This document shows, piece after piece, positions 4,549-6,419 of a DNA stretch of 6,419 nt; the stretch's first letter is position 1; each line of letters begins with the position of its first letter. Below the pieces are notes generated by a model. It did no database searches, was not told where the DNA came from, and was given only the letters and a program-made list of their open reading frames with translations. The translations under genes were made by a program, and so were the position numbers. The stretch comes from an uncultured Lachnospiraceae bacterium. GTDB taxonomy: Bacteria; Bacillota; Clostridia; Lachnospirales; Lachnospiraceae. The stretch spans positions 1 through 6,419 of the forward strand of contig CACZOS010000015.1 of the NCBI GenBank assembly GCA_902782815.1. Reading direction: 5' to 3'.

Positions 4549-6419
4549 ATGACAGAGAAATATGCGGATATTATCATAGACATTTCTCATGAGGCACTCG
4601 ACAAGGTTTTCCAATACAGAGTGCCTTTTTCCATACAGGAAGAAATCGTGCCGGGGACCAGGGTGATCATTCCCTTCGGCAGAGGAAACCGGGAAAGAGA
4701 AGGATACGTGATCTCCCTGAAAGAGTCGGCCGACTATCCGGAGGACAGGATCAAGGAGATTCTCAGGATATCACCCGGGACCCTCACCATGGAGTCGAGG
4801 ATGATCGAACTTGCTGCTTTTCTTAAATATCGGTATGGATCCTCCATGTATCAGGCCTTGAGGACAGTGATGCCGGTAAAAAGAAAGGTCCCTGTCAGGA
4901 CCAAGAGATATCTGACCCTGAGTCTGAATGAGGAAGAGGCAGGGAAGCTGCTTGAAGACTGGAAAAGAAGGCAGTACCGTCTGAGGAGCCGGCTGCTCGA
5001 GGACCTCCTTGCCGCCCCGGACCATACCATCTCCCGGGATCACAGTAAAGAGGCGGGAAGTATTCCTTTGAAAGAGCTGAAAAAACTGGAGGACCGTGGG
5101 ATATTGAAGATCAGCAGCAGGATCAGTTACCGGTCACCCTTTTCCTCCTTATCCAGGAAAGAGGAAAGGATCATCCTAAACCCGGATCAGGAGAAAATTC
5201 TCTTTGATTTCATGCGGGATTATTCCTCCGGAGTGAGAAGACAGTATCTACTTCACGGCGTGACGGGAAGCGGGAAGACCGAGGTGTATATGGCCCTGAT
5301 CGGGGAGGTCCTCCGCCTGGGCAGGCAGGCCATTGTGCTGATTCCGGAGATATCCCTGACCTTTCAGACCGTCCGCCGTTTTTATGAGCGGTTCGGCGAA
5401 CAGATTGCCGTGATCCACTCCAGGATGTCCCAGGGGGAGAAATCCGATTCCTATGTGAGGATCGAGGCCGGGGAGGCAAAGATCGTCATCGGTCCCAGGT
5501 CCGCCCTTTTCGCTCCGGTCAGGGATCTGGGCCTCATCGTGATCGACGAGGAGCATGACGGGGCCTATAAAAGCGACAGTTCTCCCAAATATCATGCCAG
5601 GGAGACAGCGGTCTACCTGGCAGAGCAGTGCGGGGCCAGTCTGGTCCTGGGTTCAGCCACCCCATCGGTGGAGACTTATACAAAAGCTCTCTCCGGGGAA
5701 TATAAACTCTGGACCCTGAAAAAACGAGGGGGGAATGCCCTGCTTCCACAGGTAACCGTGGTGGACCTGAAAGAGGAGTTCCGGGGCGGAAACCACTCTA
5801 TTTTCAGTGGTGTCCTCCGGGAAAAAATGGAGGACAGACTGAAGAAAAAAGAGCAGATCATGCTCTTTCTCAACCGCCGGGGATATGCGGGATTCGTATC
5901 CTGCAGAGCCTGCGGCACCGTCATGAAATGTCCTCACTGCGACATTTCCCTGACCTTTCACCGGGATGGAAGTCTCCGCTGTCATTATTGCGGCTACAGC
6001 ACGGTATATACCAGGAGATGTCCGGTCTGCGGATTACCCCACGTGGCTGCTTTCGGTCTGGGAACCGAGAAGGTGGAAGCTGCCCTTCTGGCAGAATATC
6101 CGGAGGCGAAAGTGCTGCGCATGGACACGGACACCACCAGACGGAAGAATGCCCATCGTGACATCCTGGATGCTTTTTCTGAAGGAGAGGCGGATATCCT
6201 GCTGGGAACTCAGATGATCGTGAAAGGGCATGATTATCCCAATGTAACCCTGGTGGGTATTCTGGCGGCAGACCTCTCCCTGCATGCCCGGGATTACCGG
6301 AGCGGGGAGAAGACCTTTCAGCTCCTTTGTCAGGCTGCCGGCAGGGCAGGAAGGGGAGATAAATCGGGGGAAGTGATTATTCAGACCTACTCACCCGACC
6401 ACTATGCGATCACCAGTGC
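4549..6419 (+). CDS. priA: Primosomal protein N' (replication restart helicase PriA), 3' truncated by the window
   Basis: PriA recognises stalled forks and D-loops and reloads the replicative helicase; it is a 3'-to-5' superfamily 2 DNA helicase. About 623 residues are present and the frame is open at the window end, so roughly the last 100-120 residues are missing. The N-terminal 3'-DNA-binding domain (about 1-100) shows the GTRVIIPFGRGNRE-type signature. Helicase motifs follow in order: Walker A G237-V-T-G-S-G-K243-T, Walker B D333-E-E-H, L-G-S-A-T-P (368-372), G553-T-Q-M-I-V-K-G-H-D and Q595-A-A-G-R-A-G-R. Eight cysteines, C452, C455, C461, C464, C478, C481, C491 and C494, form the two zinc sites typical of PriA. 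ATG 4549 follows AAGGA at a spacing of six. It is the last visible gene of the operon; in Firmicutes def and fmt often follow. Confidence 0.97.
   Translation, partial: MTEKYADIIIDISHEALDKVFQYRVPFSIQEEIVPGTRVIIPFGRGNREREGYVISLKESADYPEDRIKEILRISPGTLTMESRMIELAAFLKYRYGSSMYQALRTVMPVKRKVPVRTKRYLTLSLNEEEAGKLLEDWKRRQYRLRSRLLEDLLAAPDHTISRDHSKEAGSIPLKELKKLEDRGILKISSRISYRSPFSSLSRKEERIILNPDQEKILFDFMRDYSSGVRRQYLLHGVTGSGKTEVYMALIGEVLRLGRQAIVLIPEISLTFQTVRRFYERFGEQIAVIHSRMSQGEKSDSYVRIEAGEAKIVIGPRSALFAPVRDLGLIVIDEEHDGAYKSDSSPKYHARETAVYLAEQCGASLVLGSATPSVETYTKALSGEYKLWTLKKRGGNALLPQVTVVDLKEEFRGGNHSIFSGVLREKMEDRLKKKEQIMLFLNRRGYAGFVSCRACGTVMKCPHCDISLTFHRDGSLRCHYCGYSTVYTRRCPVCGLPHVAAFGLGTEKVEAALLAEYPEAKVLRMDTDTTRRKNAHRDILDAFSEGEADILLGTQMIVKGHDYPNVTLVGILAADLSLHARDYRSGEKTFQLLCQAAGRAGRGDKSGEVIIQTYSPDHYAITS

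Noticed and set aside
4771..6285. Many - strand and alternate-frame open frames of 60-115 codons inside priA
   Set aside because: All lie within the PriA coding frame, which is continuous from ATG 4549 to the window end with helicase and zinc-binding motifs in order.
1..6419. Search for CRISPR arrays, insertion sequences, tRNA or rRNA genes, toxin-antitoxin or defence modules and other accessory systems
   Set aside because: No regularly spaced repeats, terminal inverted repeats, transposase motifs or RNA gene signatures were seen. Nearly all the sequence is accounted for by recognised core genes.

Overview
The window is a stretch of ordinary bacterial housekeeping genes, all on the + strand and tightly packed. 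It most likely comes from a Gram-positive Firmicute of class Clostridia, probably a Lachnospiraceae-like organism. The evidence is a RecU-type (not RuvC-type) Holliday junction resolvase, a RemA/DUF370 protein, the gene order yicC-remA-gmk-rpoZ-...-priA known from Firmicutes, strong AGGAGG-like ribosome binding sites, and a MurE carrying the meso-diaminopimelate motif. By eye the base composition is about half G+C. The species cannot be named from the sequence alone.

Layout: 1-161 is the 3' end of a gene that I do not recognise. recU (175-741) follows 13 bases later and probably belongs to the same transcript. At 760-788 lies a near-consensus sigma-A promoter (TTGACG, 17-base spacer, TATAAT), followed by a leader of about 100 bases. 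This promoter appears to drive a colinear operon: yicC (899-1777, TTG start), remA (1786-2058), gmk (2051-2680, overlapping remA by 8 bases), rpoZ (2743-3012), murE (3014-4474) and priA (4549 to beyond the window end, C-terminus missing). Gaps within the operon are at most 74 bases and I see no intrinsic terminator in any of them. The two larger gaps, before rpoZ and before priA, each hold a GC-rich hairpin ending a few bases before the next gene's Shine-Dalgarno sequence.

The genes cover general growth functions: RNA turnover (YicC), a small DNA-binding regulator (RemA), GMP phosphorylation (Gmk), the RNA polymerase omega subunit (RpoZ), peptidoglycan stem-peptide synthesis (MurE), and recombination or restart of replication forks (RecU, PriA). 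The order matches the Bacillus subtilis yloC-remA-gmk-rpoZ-coaBC-priA neighbourhood, except that murE stands where coaBC would be and recU lies directly upstream.

I found no mobile element, CRISPR array, tRNA or rRNA, toxin-antitoxin or defence system, and no convincing sign of an undescribed system. The findings below are modest: unexplained hairpins and small repeats in the gaps, an alternative start, and mild motif variations.
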